From Phycisphaeraceae bacterium D3-23 (GTDB taxonomy: Bacteria > Planctomycetota > Phycisphaerae > Phycisphaerales > Phycisphaeraceae), in contig CP114179.1 of assembly GCA_039555135.1 (NCBI GenBank), positions 2,294,001 through 2,358,000 of the forward strand: a stretch of DNA of 64,000 nt, given 5' to 3'. The notes below the pieces were generated by a model. That model did not search any database and had not been told where the DNA came from. It worked only from the letters and a program-made list of their open reading frames with translations. Numbering within the stretch: position 1 is the stretch's first letter; every line of letters begins with the position of its first letter. Position numbers and translations under genes: made by a program. Shown one piece after another: positions 7,820-16,524 of this stretch.

Positions 7820-9130
7820 TTATTGGGCGCCAGGATTGCGACGAGCAAGCGAATCTTTGACCACCTGCACAATCTGTTGTAGCGGGTGCGGGAGTTGTTG
7901 CCCCGTCGAAAGGTCCTTGACTTGTGCCCGATCGCGGTCCTCGATGATCACCGCGAGTCGAGCATTGCTCTTTTCGGCCTCTTTGAGGAGTTTCCCAATA
8001 TTGCGCGTGCTTTTATAGCTCATTCTTGCATGCAGACCCGACCGACGGAGCTCCATGGTCGTGGATGAGAGGACGGCAACAGTGTCTTCGCCTGCTGCGG
8101 CGACGAAGACATCAGGGTTTAGTGAATCATCTGTAAGTGGCAAGTTTTGGTCTTCGAGGAGATTGGAGAGGACTACATCGCCCATACCAAAACCAACGCC
8201 GGACATGGCGGGTCCGCCAAAAAGCTCGATAAGTTTGTCATAGCGTCCGCCGCCGCCCAGCGCACGCTCCTTGCCTGTCGTGACGTGCAATTCGAAGACC
8301 GTTCCGGTGTAGTATGCCAGCCCGCGGACAATGCCCAGATCGTACTGGCACCATTCGTGAAGACCTAGATTATCTAACTCGGTATCCAGCAACGCAAAGT
8401 CATTCAGTGCGTCATCTAGCCCGGCGTCATCGCGCAGTGCATTGATTTCCTTGATTGGATAGGATTTTTCACAGAGCGTGTTGAAGCGATCAACCGCCTT
8501 GCTATCGAGCCCGAGGGCTTTGGCCTTATCGACAAAAAGACTCAGGGGCATCTTCCCCTTTGCGTCAAGTAGCGTGAATGCGTCTTGTATCTTGTCATCG
8601 TGAACGCCTAACGATGTGAGGATCGCGCGAGCGGCTTCGCGGTGACTGATACGGCACTGAACCATGTCGGGAGTCACGCCGAGTTCTCGTAGTAGATCAC
8701 AAGCCAGGGCGATGACCTCGGCGTCTGCCAGGGGGTCATCGAGCCCCAGCAAATCCACGTTCCACTGGTCGAATTCGCGCAATCTTCCACGCTGTGGTTT
8801 TTCTGCCCGGCAAAGGTTGGGGATGGTGAACCATCGAATGGGTCTGGGCAGAGCATTGGCTTTCGCCGCGACCATGCGCGCCAGCGTGGGTGTGAACTCA
8901 GGGCGGATGGCAAGCTCACGCCCGCCTCGATCCTGAAAATGGAACAGTTCGCTGACAATGCCTTCACCGGATTTGGCCCGGTAGAGATCCAGTGACTCGA
9001 AGATTGGGCCATCGACTTCATCAAAGCCGTGACGGATCGACACCCGTCGCCAGGCATCATGCAGGTAACGCCTACGAGCCATCTCAGTGGGGTAGAAGTC
9101 GCGGGTGCCTTTGGGGCCTTGGAGTTTCAT
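7820..9130 (-). CDS. hisS: Histidyl-tRNA synthetase
   Basis: A 436-residue class II synthetase that charges tRNA-His. It begins with the family-typical KLQGPKGTRDFYP, has motif 2 in the LCRAEKPQRGR region, the HisA motif RGLAYYTGTVFE, and GGGGRYDKLI before the C-terminal anticodon-binding domain. ATG 9130 is used because conserved sequence starts there; the upstream open stretch is repeat-derived. The gene is clearly less GC-rich than its neighbours, with many AT-ending codons over 7860-8700, which may reflect recent replacement. The 120-base upstream gap holds a pair of heptamer-periodic repeat arms. Confidence 0.97.
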   Translation of the reverse strand: MKLQGPKGTRDFYPTEMARRRYLHDAWRRVSIRHGFDEVDGPIFESLDLYRAKSGEGIVSELFHFQDRGGRELAIRPEFTPTLARMVAAKANALPRPIRWFTIPNLCRAEKPQRGRLREFDQWNVDLLGLDDPLADAEVIALACDLLRELGVTPDMVQCRISHREAARAILTSLGVHDDKIQDAFTLLDAKGKMPLSLFVDKAKALGLDSKAVDRFNTLCEKSYPIKEINALRDDAGLDDALNDFALLDTELDNLGLHEWCQYDLGIVRGLAYYTGTVFELHVTTGKERALGGGGRYDKLIELFGGPAMSGVGFGMGDVVLSNLLEDQNLPLTDDSLNPDVFVAAAGEDTVAVLSSTTMELRRSGLHARMSYKSTRNIGKLLKEAEKSNARLAVIIEDRDRAQVKDLSTGQQLPHPLQQIVQVVKDSLARRNPGAQ

Positions 9131-9252
9131 TTCGATTTGTCGTTCTGGCGATTGGGTGAAGTGGCGATTGACAGAAGCGGTGAGTTTAGCGGGAGTAGTG
9201 AGGGATGTGGCCGAATTCGCACAAACCGTACGTCGCCAAATCGCCAAATCCT
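9131..9252. repeat. Heptamer-periodic inverted repeat pair upstream of hisS
   Basis: Bases 9131-9170 and 9231-9252 carry GGCGATT-like and GCCAAAT-like units spaced about seven bases apart in opposite sense. This is one of nine loci in the window with the same seven-base periodicity. The unit sequence differs between loci but the period does not. Confidence 0.6.
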
Positions 9253-9958
9253 ACTGGCCGAACCACTGCTCCAGCGTCTCGAGTGTCACGCCTTCCAGGT
9301 TTTCGATGACACGGTCGGCGATGGCGACGGTCTGGGCGGGGCCCGTCGTCGTGAGGCCGAGGGTCATGAGCCCCGCGCCTTTGGCCGACGCGAGGCCGGC
9401 GGAGGTGTCTTCGATGGCGAGGGTGGTCGCGGGATCGAGCTTGGCGTCGGGGTGTTTGGCGGCGAGCTTCTCGAACGCGATGCGGTACGTCGCGGGGTCG
9501 GGCTTGCTGTGCTCGACGTCGTCGGCGGCGACGATGATGTCGAAGCGGTCGCGTCGGCCCAAGATGCTGAGCATCTGCTCGATGTCGGCGTGGGTCGCGC
9601 CGCTGGCGATAGCGATGGGCAGTCCGGCCTTGTGCGCTTCGTCGATGAGGTCGAGCGTGCCGGGGACCGCAACGGTCTGCATCGCGGCGATCGCCTCGAA
9701 GGCGACACGTTTCTTCTCGCAAAGCTGGGCGATGGTCTGCTCCACATCCTCGATGTCGGGCGCTTCGCCGGCCTCGATCGCCTGGGCGAGCATGTACTTG
9801 AACGCATCGCGGTCGTCGAAGCCGATGAACTGGGCCATGTACTGCTCCCAAGTGAAGTCGTATCCGATCGACTTGCCGGTGAGGACAAAGGCCTGGTAGT
9901 GCAGGGGCTCGGAATCGACGATGACGCCGTCGAAGTCGAAGATGATGGCGTTGGGCAT
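9251..9958 (-). CDS. HAD-superfamily phosphatase / beta-phosphoglucomutase-like
   Basis: A 235-residue haloacid-dehalogenase hydrolase. Motif I is IFDFDGVIVDSEPLHY at residues 5-20 with both nucleophile and acid Asp. Motif II is IASGATHADI at about 115, a Lys follows in HSKPDP (about 152), and motif III is AIEDTSAGLASAK (about 180). The cap inserted after motif I makes it subclass I, the group of phosphoglycolate phosphatase and beta-phosphoglucomutase. Substrate cannot be read from the sequence. The ATG at 9958 immediately precedes motif I. Confidence 0.92.
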   Translation of the reverse strand: MPNAIIFDFDGVIVDSEPLHYQAFVLTGKSIGYDFTWEQYMAQFIGFDDRDAFKYMLAQAIEAGEAPDIEDVEQTIAQLCEKKRVAFEAIAAMQTVAVPGTLDLIDEAHKAGLPIAIASGATHADIEQMLSILGRRDRFDIIVAADDVEHSKPDPATYRIAFEKLAAKHPDAKLDPATTLAIEDTSAGLASAKGAGLMTLGLTTTGPAQTVAIADRVIENLEGVTLETLEQWFGQ

Positions 9959-9984
9959 GGGGCTGCTCTAATAAAGTTCAAGGC

Positions 9985-10032
9985 AATCCCACGGCATCGG
10001 CGCTCGTAATACTGGCGTCAACGCCATGGGCA
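9985..10032. repeat. REP-like palindromic element, copy A
   Basis: A 48-base element starting AATCCCACGGCAT and ending GCGTCAACGCCATGGGCA. A second 48-base copy with the same ends lies at 27475-27522. Both sit between genes. CCCACGGC and GCCATGGG form its outer inverted repeat. Confidence 0.75.
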
Positions 10033-10052
10033 TAAGAGTTGGGGGACTGGAT

Positions 10053-11555
10053 TTACATCGACGCGATGAGTTCGACGGTCAGCCGCACGCCGAAGCCGGT
10101 GGGGCCTTTTTCCATCAGTGTGCCGCCGTCGGTGTTGGAGGTACCCGCGATATCGACGTGTGCCCAGGGGGTGGTGGGCAGCTGCTTGGGTGCATCGTCG
10201 CCGACGAAGTAGCTGAGGAACGCGGCGCCCTGGATCGGGTGGGCCTCTCGGACGGGGGCGGAGTTGTGGAGGTCGGCGTGCTTGGCCTGCATCATCTTGC
10301 GGTAGTCGTCGTCGAGGGGAAGCTGCCAGACGGGCTCGCCGGCGGTTTCGCCCGCCTTTTCCAGTGATTTCATGAGCTTGTCGTCGGTGCACCAGACCCC
10401 GGCGATCTTCTTGCCCAGCGCGACGACGACCCCGCCGGTGAGCGTCGCGTAGTCGACCACGGCCGAGGGCTTGTAGGTCTTCGTGCCGTAGGCCAGGCAG
10501 TCGGCGAGGACGAGCCGGCCCTCGGCGTCGGTGTTGGTGACTTCGCAGGTCACGCCGTTGCAGAGGGTAATGATGTCATCGACGCGGTAGGCGTTGGTGT
10601 CGACCATGTTCTCTGCGAGCCCGACGATGCCGACGACGCGGCGCTTGAGTTTGAGGTTGGCAATGGATTGCATCGCGCCGATGACGTTCATGCCGCCGCA
10701 CTTGTCGTACTTCATCCCCTTGCCGCCGTCGGGCTTGAGCGAGTACCCGCCGGTGTCGAAGGTGACGCCCTTGCCCACAAGCAGGACGGGCTTGTCTTTC
10801 GCAGTCCCCGTCGGTGACCACTCGAGCACGACCATGCAGGGCGGTGTCGACCCGCCCGCGCCGACTGCGAGCAGCCCGCCCATCTGGTGCTGCTTGGCCT
10901 TCGCGACATCGATGACGCTGCACTTGAGCCCGCTCTTCTTGGCGAGGTTCTTGCAGTAGTTAGCGATGTACTTGGGGTTGGCGACGTTGGGCGGGGTGCA
11001 GGCGAGCGTCCGCGCGGTCGCGGCGCCCTCGGCGACGCTGAGCCCGCGCTTGAACCCGCGCATCTCGGCGGCGGGGAGTTGTACGCTCAGGTCGCTTTGC
11101 TTCGGCGCTTTGTCGGGGCGCTTGGCCTTGCCGTGGTACGCATCGAATGTGAAGTTGGCGAGCGACATCCCGTCGGCCAACGCATTGCCCAGCGTCTCGC
11201 CGGCGAGCTTCGCTGGCAGCTTGTCGCTGACGACCCTAACCGACGCCGCCTTCTCGCCATCAAGCGCACGCAGCGCGGCCGCGCCTGCAAGGCGGAGCGT
11301 GTCCGCATCCAGCTTCGCGCTGTCGCCCAGCCCGACGACGAGCGTCATGGCTGGCTTGCCCTTGCCCCCGGGCTTGCCGTGGTGGAGCACATGCACCTTG
11401 CCGGCTTCGAGCGAGGCCGAGCTACGGCCGAGCAGCGCCTTGACCGCATCCGGGTCGGGCAGCCCGGCGGGCGGGGTCTTGGTCTTGGCGGTCAGCAGCA
11501 CGGCGACGGCGTTGGTCGTGGTGGATGCGGCGGCGGGTTTGATGCGGCGGTACAT
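10053..11555 (-). CDS. pepA: Leucyl aminopeptidase, family M17
   Basis: A 500-residue cytosolic metallo-aminopeptidase that removes N-terminal residues from peptides. The catalytic C-terminal half carries GKGVTFDTGGYSLKP (metal-binding Asp and the Lys), followed by the family signature NTDAEGRLVLADCLAY with metal-binding Asp and Glu. The N-terminal domain is less conserved, as usual for M17. The length matches the family. The ATG at 11555 has GGAG seven bases upstream. It is transcribed divergently from the exported protein at 11758. Confidence 0.95.
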   Translation of the reverse strand: MYRRIKPAAASTTTNAVAVLLTAKTKTPPAGLPDPDAVKALLGRSSASLEAGKVHVLHHGKPGGKGKPAMTLVVGLGDSAKLDADTLRLAGAAALRALDGEKAASVRVVSDKLPAKLAGETLGNALADGMSLANFTFDAYHGKAKRPDKAPKQSDLSVQLPAAEMRGFKRGLSVAEGAATARTLACTPPNVANPKYIANYCKNLAKKSGLKCSVIDVAKAKQHQMGGLLAVGAGGSTPPCMVVLEWSPTGTAKDKPVLLVGKGVTFDTGGYSLKPDGGKGMKYDKCGGMNVIGAMQSIANLKLKRRVVGIVGLAENMVDTNAYRVDDIITLCNGVTCEVTNTDAEGRLVLADCLAYGTKTYKPSAVVDYATLTGGVVVALGKKIAGVWCTDDKLMKSLEKAGETAGEPVWQLPLDDDYRKMMQAKHADLHNSAPVREAHPIQGAAFLSYFVGDDAPKQLPTTPWAHVDIAGTSNTDGGTLMEKGPTGFGVRLTVELIASM

Positions 11556-11757
11556 GGGCGTCTCCGTGCGGGGGGCTTGCGTTCGGGGCGGGCATCATAA
11601 CGTCGTGAGGAGTCGATACACGGGCTGGGATGCGTTTATCGTGCGGTTTCATTGACAAACCGGGCCCCGGGCTGATAGCTTGGGTGGGCAGGTGGACGCA
11701 CGGTGGGCCGATGCGTCGCCAACCTTATTCATAAACCCTCTCGCGTGGAGCTTTCTG

Positions 11758-12807
11758 ATGACCCTCGCCCGGCGAATTTCTAATATCGCAGCCGTCGCTT
11801 TTACGATCGCGGGCTTGCTGTCTTCCCCCGTGTCCGCGCAGCAGATCGCGCAGGACGCGAAGGTCGCGGAGGGCTCTCTCACGGCCGATCAGACCCAGAA
11901 CGTGCGCGACTTCGTCGAGGCGTGGATGGGCCGGCTCATCGGGGGCGACCCTGCAGAGGTGACCGAGTCGCGCAACGCGATCCTGCGTGAGTTTCGGACG
12001 CCGGGCATCACCGAGACGTTCCGCGAGGCGTTCTCCGAAGAGGTCTCGCGGATGATGGGCGAGGCCGTCCAGGCCCAGAGCGACCTGGTACGGATCAACG
12101 CGATGATCATCGCGACACAGCTGACGAACGAGGGTGCCGAGCAGTTCCTGAACGCCGGGCTGAGCGACGATAACGCGGCGGTGCAGTACTGGAGCGCCAA
12201 GGCGTACCAGGAACGCGTCGACCGCGCAACGGCCGACGACGGCCCGGGCATGCCCGCCGCCGAGCAACGCGCCGTCATCGGCAAGGTCAATGCGATCTTT
12301 GCGAACGACCCCTCGACCCCGGTCGCGCGGGTCGGGGTCGAGATTTTGAGTAAGCTCGATGTCCCCGGGGCCCGCGCGGCGATGCTGTCGCTGCTGCACG
12401 ACCGCATCGCGTACCACGCCGCGAATCCACAGGCGTCCTACCTTGCCGAAGAGACCGCGATCCAGCTCCTCACCGCCGAGATCTCCCGCGAGCGTCGGGC
12501 GGACGCCGACCAAATCGCCGAGCTCGTCCGCGCGGCCTACCGCTATTTCGTGCAGATCCACGGCGAGCTGTTGGCGGGCAACATCCTCGACGGCTCGATG
12601 GCGGGGCACAAGGCCATGCTCGACTGGTGCAACAAGTGCCTCCAGGCAATGGGCGCGAAAGTCGAAGCGAACATGCCCGCAGACACCGCCGAGGTCAACG
12701 ACTGGATCCGCCTCAACGAGTGGGATGACATCACCAATGTCGCCGCCGGTTGGCGGCTGACCCTGATGGGCGAGCCGTTCAACATGACGGCGGACGACCT
12801 GGACTAA
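11758..12807 (+). CDS. Exported hypothetical protein, helical
   Basis: A 349-residue protein with a signal peptide (MTLARRISNIAAVAFTIAGLLSSPVSA, cleavage expected after VSA). The mature part is almost entirely helical with repeated Ala/Asp/Glu-rich segments (NVRDFVEAWMGRLIG; EAVQAQSDLVRINAMII; AEQRAVIGKVNAIFAND), suggesting an alpha-solenoid of the HEAT type. No catalytic motif is visible. ATG 11758 is supported by GTGGAG about eight bases upstream. It ends at a strong bidirectional terminator and is a single-gene unit. The function is unknown. Confidence 0.8.
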   Translation: MTLARRISNIAAVAFTIAGLLSSPVSAQQIAQDAKVAEGSLTADQTQNVRDFVEAWMGRLIGGDPAEVTESRNAILREFRTPGITETFREAFSEEVSRMMGEAVQAQSDLVRINAMIIATQLTNEGAEQFLNAGLSDDNAAVQYWSAKAYQERVDRATADDGPGMPAAEQRAVIGKVNAIFANDPSTPVARVGVEILSKLDVPGARAAMLSLLHDRIAYHAANPQASYLAEETAIQLLTAEISRERRADADQIAELVRAAYRYFVQIHGELLAGNILDGSMAGHKAMLDWCNKCLQAMGAKVEANMPADTAEVNDWIRLNEWDDITNVAAGWRLTLMGEPFNMTADDLD

Positions 12808-12844
12808 GCATCCAGCCACACCCCATCAACCGACGCAGTAACAC

Positions 12845-12880
12845 AACAAGCACCGGCCTCGCGCCGGTGCTTGTTTCTTT
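12845..12880. terminator. Bidirectional intrinsic terminator
   Basis: AACAAGCACCGGC (12845-12857) pairs perfectly over 13 bases with GCCGGTGCTTGTT (12863-12875) around a five-base loop, followed by a T-rich tract on the plus strand. It lies between the convergent genes ending at 12807 and 12917 and can serve both. Confidence 0.9.
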
Positions 12881-12916
12881 AAAGGGTTAGAAAAGAAACA
12901 CGATCGCCCGACAGAG

Positions 12917-13321
12917 TTACATCCCCGGCCCGACAATCGGACTCGGTCCAGGCCCTGCACCCGGGCCCGCAGCGCCGGCCGCCTCGTCCGCCGGCCGCCC
13001 TGTGATCGCGTCGTCGATCTTGCGCATCAGGTCGACGTAGGCCATCTGCGACCGCTGGAAGTTCGCCATCAACGGGTTCAACACCACCGCCTGCTGGAGC
13101 TCTTCCATCTTGCGCTTGTCCGCCACCTCGATCGGCTTACCCTGCGCGGCCTTGGCTTCGAGACCGGCCGCGTACTGGTTCAACTCGGTCAGCGCCTGCT
13201 GTGACGCGGGGTCGTTCTGCAGCGCCGTCACCGCAGACTCCATCGACTTGGACGCCTCGTGCTCGGCGAGCAGGTCGCCCAACTCGGCCGCCTGTTTTAA
13301 TATCTCTTCGGTGCTAGCCAT
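12917..13321 (-). CDS. YlbF/YmcA-like (DUF964) helical protein
   Basis: A 134-residue all-helical protein. The N-terminus (TEEILKQAAELGDLLAEH), a middle segment with ALQNDPASQQALTEL and a later one with LNPLMANFQRSQMAYVDLMRK have the spacing of the YlbF/YmcA family, including the hydrophobic FQRSQMAY helix. Relatives are helical regulatory proteins that bind partners; the Bacillus members act in the RNase Y-associated Y-complex. A Gly/Pro-rich C-terminal tail is unusual. ATG 13321 is chosen because it directly precedes the first family helix. It is divergent from rnr, which fits an RNA-decay link, but that is only context. Confidence 0.75.
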   Translation of the reverse strand: MASTEEILKQAAELGDLLAEHEASKSMESAVTALQNDPASQQALTELNQYAAGLEAKAAQGKPIEVADKRKMEELQQAVVLNPLMANFQRSQMAYVDLMRKIDDAITGRPADEAAGAAGPGAGPGPSPIVGPGM

Positions 13322-13519
13322 GGGCCGCCTTTCGCAAAATCGGTGAGTAGCAGGGTTCTCCGGTAGCATAGCGTCCTATCCTTGAGCCGGGGCAGCACCA
13401 ACCCGCCGCCCCCAAGCCCGCGGCTTTGACGCGAGCCCCGTAGGCGACACCGCCGCAGGATCAACGCCCGTCAATATGATTTCCGCGATCTCTTTCCCAT
13501 AACACCCGACCCCACCCCC

Positions 13520-15964
13520 ATGTCCGACCGACACACCAGCCGTATCCTTGACCACATCGCCGACCGCCGCTACGAGCCCCGCACCCTCCGCCAGCTCATG
13601 GCCGAGCTCGGCATCCCCAAAGACCAGCGCGAAGACTTCCGACGCGCCGCCGAGAAACTTCTCAAGGAAGACCAGATCGTCCTGGGCTCCGAAAACACGG
13701 TCGGGCTCCCGCCTGTCGGCGACACCATGGTCGGCCGATACCGCTCCCACGAACGCGGCTTCGGCTTCATCATCCCCGACGCGCTCACCGAGCACGGCGA
13801 CCTCTTCGTCCCCCCCGGCAACATGGCCGACGCCATGGACGGCGACCGCGTCCGCGCGAAAGTGATCCGCTCGCGCGGCGGACGCGGCGCAGGCAAGTCC
13901 CCCTACACCGGCCGCATCGTCGAAGTCCTCCAACGCGCCGACCGACAGTTCGTCGGCACCCTCATCAAACGTGGCAAGACCTTCCTCGTCCAGCCCGACG
14001 GCCGAAAGCTCGGCGACCCGATCGTCGTCCGCGACGCGCAGTCCACCAACGCGAAGCTCGGCGACAAGGTCGTCGTCGACATCATCGACTACCCCGACGC
14101 CAACAAGAACGAGCTGGCCGAGGGCGTCATCACCGACGTCTTGGGCGAGTCCGGCGTGCCCGACGTCGAGACGCAGTCCATCATCCGCGCCTACGGCTTG
14201 GGGGGGAAGTTTTCCAAGGAAGTCATGCAGCAGGCCCGCGACGCCGCGCTCAAGATGGATGGCACCGAGGACCAGATCCCCGACGACCGCGAAGACCTCC
14301 GCGAAGAACTCATCCTCACCATCGACCCGCCTGATGCCAAGGACTTCGACGACGCGATCTCGATCACGAAGATGGACAAGGGCGAAGCCGCCTGGGAGTT
14401 GGGCGTCCACATCGCCGACGTCGCCCACTTCGTCGAGCCCGGCAGCGCGCTGGATCAGGAGGCCTACGAACGCGGGAACTCGACCTACCTCCCGCGCAAA
14501 GTCATCCCGATGCTGCCCGAGGTGCTGAGTAACGGCGTGTGCTCGCTGCAGGAAGGCGTCGACCGCTACGCGAAGTCGGTCTTCATCACCTACGACAAGG
14601 CCGGCAACGTCCTCACGCAGCGCTTCGCCAAGACCGTGATCCGGTCGTCCAAACGCCTGACCTATCTCGAAGCCCAGGCCCTGATCGACGACGACATCCG
14701 AGAAGCCAAAAAGCACACGCGCTCGGCCCAGAGCCCGGTCAAGTACCCCCGCGAGGTGATCCAGGCCCTCAAGCTGATGGACGAGCTGGCCAAAGTCATC
14801 CGCAAACGCCGGCTGAGCGACGGCATGATCTCGCTCGGACTGCCCGATGTCGAGCTGGTGTTTGGCGACTCCGGGCACGTCGTCGATGCGGTCGAGGAGG
14901 ACGACGCATTCACTCACACGCTCATCGAGATGTGCATGGTCGAGGCCAACGAAGCCGCCGCGCGGGTGTTCAATGCGATCGGCGTGCCGATGATTCGGCG
15001 GACCCACCCCGACCCCGACAGCCACGGGCTCAAGGACCTGCGCATGTTCGCCCGCGTCGCGGGCTACAACATCCCTGCCAACCCGTCGCGCCAGGAGATG
15101 CAGTGGCTGCTCGACAAGGTGCGCGACACGCCGGCCCAGCACGCAGTGCATATGGCCGTGCTCAAGACGCTGAGCAAGGCGGAGTACTCGCCCGCGCTCA
15201 TCGGCCACTTCGCGCTGGCGAGCGACCACTACAGCCACTTCACCAGCCCGATCCGCCGGTACCCCGACTTCGTCGTCCACCGCGCGCTCAACGCCGTGCT
15301 CGAGGCCGCCGCGAACGACAAGGCGCTCAGTAAACCCATCAAGCCCCGCGCCTCGACACCCGCGCTCAAGAAGCTGGGCAAGAAGGCCGCGAAAGACAAA
15401 CGCATCCCGAGTGAGGACGATCTCAAGGTCATTGGCCGGCACTGCTCCGATACCGAGCGCAACAGCGAGCAGGCCGAGCGCGAGCTACGCAAGTATCTCG
15501 TCTTGCAACTATTGGAGACGATGCTGGGTGACGACTTCGCCGCGACCGTCACCGGCGTCACGGGTCAGGGCGCGTTCCTGCAGATCGACCGCTACCTCGT
15601 GGACGGCTTTGTGAAGCTCGACGCGCTGCCCGGCGACAAGGCGGACCGCTGGAAGCTCAACCCCAACACCGGGGCACTGGTCGCGCAGCGCTCGGGCCGA
15701 ACGATCTCGATCGGCGACCGCTTCACGGTGCGGATCGCGGACATCGACCTGCCCCGCCGGCAGATGGAACTCGTCGTGCTCGATGACCGTAACCCCAAGC
15801 GCGACGGCAACACCCACCAGCCCGACAAGAAAGGCAAGAAACGCCGGGGCGACCCCAAGTCCCACGAATTCGCCCGCGCCAAAGGCAAGCCCAAGAGCGG
15901 CAAAGTCGGCAAACGCAAGAAGCCCAGCACGATGCAGAAGAAGCGGCCGCGCAAGCGGCGGTGA
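13520..15964 (+). CDS. rnr: Ribonuclease R
   Basis: An 814-residue 3'-5' exoribonuclease that degrades structured RNA. The N-terminal winged-helix region (residues 1-60) precedes two cold-shock domains (RYRSHERGFGFIIPD at about 74). The RNB catalytic domain carries DPPDAKDFDDAISI at about 270, with the metal-binding Asp cluster, and HYSHFTSPIRRYPD near 570. An S1 domain follows at about 670-755. The tail is very basic (KKGKKRRGDPK and KKRPRKRR), as is common in RNase R and probably RNA-binding. The ATG at 13520 fits family start positions. A 688-codon open frame on the opposite strand is a composition artefact. Confidence 0.97.
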   Translation: MSDRHTSRILDHIADRRYEPRTLRQLMAELGIPKDQREDFRRAAEKLLKEDQIVLGSENTVGLPPVGDTMVGRYRSHERGFGFIIPDALTEHGDLFVPPGNMADAMDGDRVRAKVIRSRGGRGAGKSPYTGRIVEVLQRADRQFVGTLIKRGKTFLVQPDGRKLGDPIVVRDAQSTNAKLGDKVVVDIIDYPDANKNELAEGVITDVLGESGVPDVETQSIIRAYGLGGKFSKEVMQQARDAALKMDGTEDQIPDDREDLREELILTIDPPDAKDFDDAISITKMDKGEAAWELGVHIADVAHFVEPGSALDQEAYERGNSTYLPRKVIPMLPEVLSNGVCSLQEGVDRYAKSVFITYDKAGNVLTQRFAKTVIRSSKRLTYLEAQALIDDDIREAKKHTRSAQSPVKYPREVIQALKLMDELAKVIRKRRLSDGMISLGLPDVELVFGDSGHVVDAVEEDDAFTHTLIEMCMVEANEAAARVFNAIGVPMIRRTHPDPDSHGLKDLRMFARVAGYNIPANPSRQEMQWLLDKVRDTPAQHAVHMAVLKTLSKAEYSPALIGHFALASDHYSHFTSPIRRYPDFVVHRALNAVLEAAANDKALSKPIKPRASTPALKKLGKKAAKDKRIPSEDDLKVIGRHCSDTERNSEQAERELRKYLVLQLLETMLGDDFAATVTGVTGQGAFLQIDRYLVDGFVKLDALPGDKADRWKLNPNTGALVAQRSGRTISIGDRFTVRIADIDLPRRQMELVVLDDRNPKRDGNTHQPDKKGKKRRGDPKSHEFARAKGKPKSGKVGKRKKPSTMQKKRPRKRR

Positions 15965-16024
15965 GGGGCAGTTTTGTTGGCTCGGAGTTGTTGACGGGAT
16001 AACGGGATCGGCAGGATCAACGGG

Positions 16025-16444
16025 ATGAAAAGCAAGTTCGACCGGCAGATTGCCGCCTCGTTGGACAGTTTGCTCACTCCGGTAGAACGTGCCAGGGTAC
16101 TGGCCAGATGCCGAGATAAGCGTGGCTGTTTGTTTGTCATCACGGCTGTCACAGCCGTGATGCTGATGGTTTTGATTCTCGCATTCCTCGCGAAGCCTTA
16201 TCTTTCATATGTGGAAAACCGCGTTCTTTTCTTTGTATCGACGTTCGTGGCGGCGGTGATCGGTGTTTCTGCCCGCGAATGGCATGAAAGACGGAAGGGG
16301 CGACGGATCATGGAATACCTCAAAGAGATTCGAGTCCGTCCTCACCTCTGTCTGAACTGTGAGTATGACCTCCGGGGTTCGACCGCCGACCACTGCCCTG
16401 AATGCGGGACGGCGTTGGCGTTGGAGGATGGCGCCGCTGTTTAG
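16025..16444 (+). CDS. Small membrane protein with C-terminal zinc ribbon
   Basis: A 139-residue protein with two predicted membrane segments (about residues 38-60 and 68-85) followed by a cytosolic tail. The tail carries CLNCEYDLRGSTADHCPECG at about 111-130, two Cys pairs of a zinc ribbon with the YDLRG signature frequent in planctomycete proteins. Such tails resemble rubredoxin-type metal knuckles. The role is unknown. The stop overlaps the left arm of a REP-like element. Confidence 0.75.
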   Translation: MKSKFDRQIAASLDSLLTPVERARVLARCRDKRGCLFVITAVTAVMLMVLILAFLAKPYLSYVENRVLFFVSTFVAAVIGVSAREWHERRKGRRIMEYLKEIRVRPHLCLNCEYDLRGSTADHCPECGTALALEDGAAV

Positions 16445-16516
16445 CGGGTGACGCGCAGCGTCCCGTGTAGAGGACGCACGGCGCAATCCAAGCGGGACGC
16501 TTCGCGTCGCCCGCTA
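16441..16516. repeat. REP-like inverted repeat (TTAGCGGG family)
   Basis: Arms 16441-16465 and 16492-16516 are reverse complements over 25 bases with two mismatches. The same TTAGC/GCTAA ends recur in the elements at 39981-40058 and near 32013-32036. It sits between convergent genes and may also end transcription. Confidence 0.75.
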
Positions 16517-16524
16517 AACGTTTG

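Noticed and set aside
9131-9250. His-rich leader peptide before hisS, by analogy with ileS
   Set aside because: The only short frame (CEFGHIPHYSR) has two separated His codons and no terminator hairpin follows. The region is repeat-derived.
13376-15442. A 688-codon open frame antisense to rnr, and similarly long antisense frames over the MATE, ileS and ribD genes
   Set aside because: They are composition shadows of high-GC coding sequence: Arg/Ala/Gly-rich, no domains, no ribosome-binding sites, and the sense frames are clear enzymes.
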